Positions 63,550 through 64,000 of a DNA stretch of 64,000 nt are shown one piece after another; the first letter of the stretch is position 1, and every line of letters begins with the position of its first letter. The position numbers and the translations under genes are program-made. A model generated the notes under the pieces. The model searched no databases, had not been told where the DNA came from, and was given only the letters and a program-made list of their open reading frames with translations. The stretch is from positions 186,001 through 250,000 of the forward strand of contig JACKKZ010000004.1 of NCBI GenBank assembly GCA_024236195.1, written 5' to 3'. Source of the stretch: Sphingomonadaceae bacterium. GTDB lineage: Bacteria; Pseudomonadota; Alphaproteobacteria; Sphingomonadales; Sphingomonadaceae.

Positions 63550-63993
63550 TTAGGCGACCGACTTTTTCCGGCGGCCACGCTTCTGGCCCGGCTTGCGACC
63601 GAGGCCGATCTTCTTCGCCAGTTCGCGGCGGGTTTCGGCATAGTCGGGCGCGACCATCGGGTAATCGGCATTGAGGCCGAACCGTGCGCGATATTCGTCC
63701 GGCGTCAGGCCATGGTCAGTCATGAGGTGACGCTTGAGCATCTTCATGTCCTTGCCGCATTCGAGGCAGACAATCTTGTCCTTCTTCACGGACGAACGGA
63801 TCGACACGGCCGGTTCAGGCTTTTCTTCGACCGGAGCGGCACTTTCACCGAGGCCGGACAGGGCCTGGTAGACATTGGTGATCAGTGACGGCACGTCTTC
63901 CACTGCGACATTATTGTTGCTCACATGGGCGGCGACAATATCCGATGTCAGCGTGATCAGCGTTTCGGTCATGTCGTTTTCAATCTGGTCCAT
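63550..63993 (-). CDS. MucR/Ros family transcriptional regulator
   Basis: The 147-residue protein has the MucR/Ros layout: an N-terminal LITLTSDIVAAHVSNNNVAV oligomerisation region and a zinc finger C-x2-C-x9-H-x4-H (CLECGKDMKMLKRHLMTDH), followed by the conserved TPDEYRARFGL and a basic tail (GQKRGRRKK). MucR proteins act as H-NS-like repressors of exopolysaccharide, motility and virulence genes. The start at 63993 is near the window edge, so its ribosome binding site is not visible; a second ATG lies at 63972. Confidence 0.92.
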   Translation of the reverse strand: MDQIENDMTETLITLTSDIVAAHVSNNNVAVEDVPSLITNVYQALSGLGESAAPVEEKPEPAVSIRSSVKKDKIVCLECGKDMKMLKRHLMTDHGLTPDEYRARFGLNADYPMVAPDYAETRRELAKKIGLGRKPGQKRGRRKKSVA

Positions 63994-64000
63994 TTTATTC

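Overview
The window looks like a stretch of chromosome from a GC-rich alphaproteobacterium of the order Sphingomonadales, probably close to Erythrobacteraceae. This is inferred from gene order (plsX-fabH-ihfA-merR; smc - thioredoxin-fold proteins - DUF721 - mutY; fur-plsC-miaB-phoH-ybeY-corC), MucR- and Fur-type regulators, the DUF1489 protein and an FeS-type photolyase. No rRNA, tRNA, CRISPR array, insertion sequence or integrase was recognised. No stretch longer than about 240 bases lacks a gene.

Layout. 1-10.2 kb: start of a Tat lipoprotein gene, priA, an FeS-type photolyase overlapping a glutathione S-transferase gene, a CPBP membrane protease, transaldolase, cobT, two exported proteins and a nitroreductase. 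10.4-27.7 kb: the most unusual locus, a three-gene operon encoding an exported TPR/CHAT (caspase-like) protein with its His/Cys dyad intact, a TpsB outer-membrane transporter, and a 4131-residue TpsA exoprotein. 27.8-34.7 kb: cysS, a small lipoprotein, a 2OG-Fe(II) oxygenase, a D-2-hydroxyacid dehydrogenase, and an orphan acetolactate-synthase-like ThDP enzyme followed by an aldehyde dehydrogenase. 34.7-36.6 kb: a less GC-rich patch with a long nested inverted repeat, two small genes divergent from an XRE/S24 repressor, and two tiny overlapping genes. 36.6-41 kb: a metallo-hydrolase, MAPEG protein, rpmF-plsX-fabH (lipid synthesis), ihfA and a MerR regulator. 41-47.6 kb: smc, two thioredoxin-fold exported proteins, a DciA-like DUF721 protein and mutY. 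47.6-55.9 kb: a small membrane protein and a serine hydrolase sharing a divergent palindromic control region, nudC, an FrnE-like oxidoreductase, DUF1489, mgtE, a cyclophilin, an AidB-like flavoprotein and a LysR regulator. 56-64 kb: the conserved minus-strand block mucR, fur, plsC, miaB, phoH, ybeY, corC, interrupted by a secreted-protein gene on the opposite strand, a small membrane-protein gene and a higBA toxin-antitoxin pair.

How the genes work together. Most of the window is housekeeping: replication restart and chromosome maintenance (priA, smc, DUF721, ihfA), base-damage and photodamage repair (mutY, photolyase, possibly the AidB-like protein), phospholipid and fatty-acid initiation (plsX, fabH, plsC), RNA maturation (miaB, ybeY) and metal homeostasis (fur, mgtE, corC). 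The CHAT-TpsB-TpsA operon is the best candidate for a poorly described system: overlapping or closely spaced genes, all three products predicted to be exported, and a caspase-like protease domain placed where it could meet the exoprotein in the periplasm or at the outer membrane.
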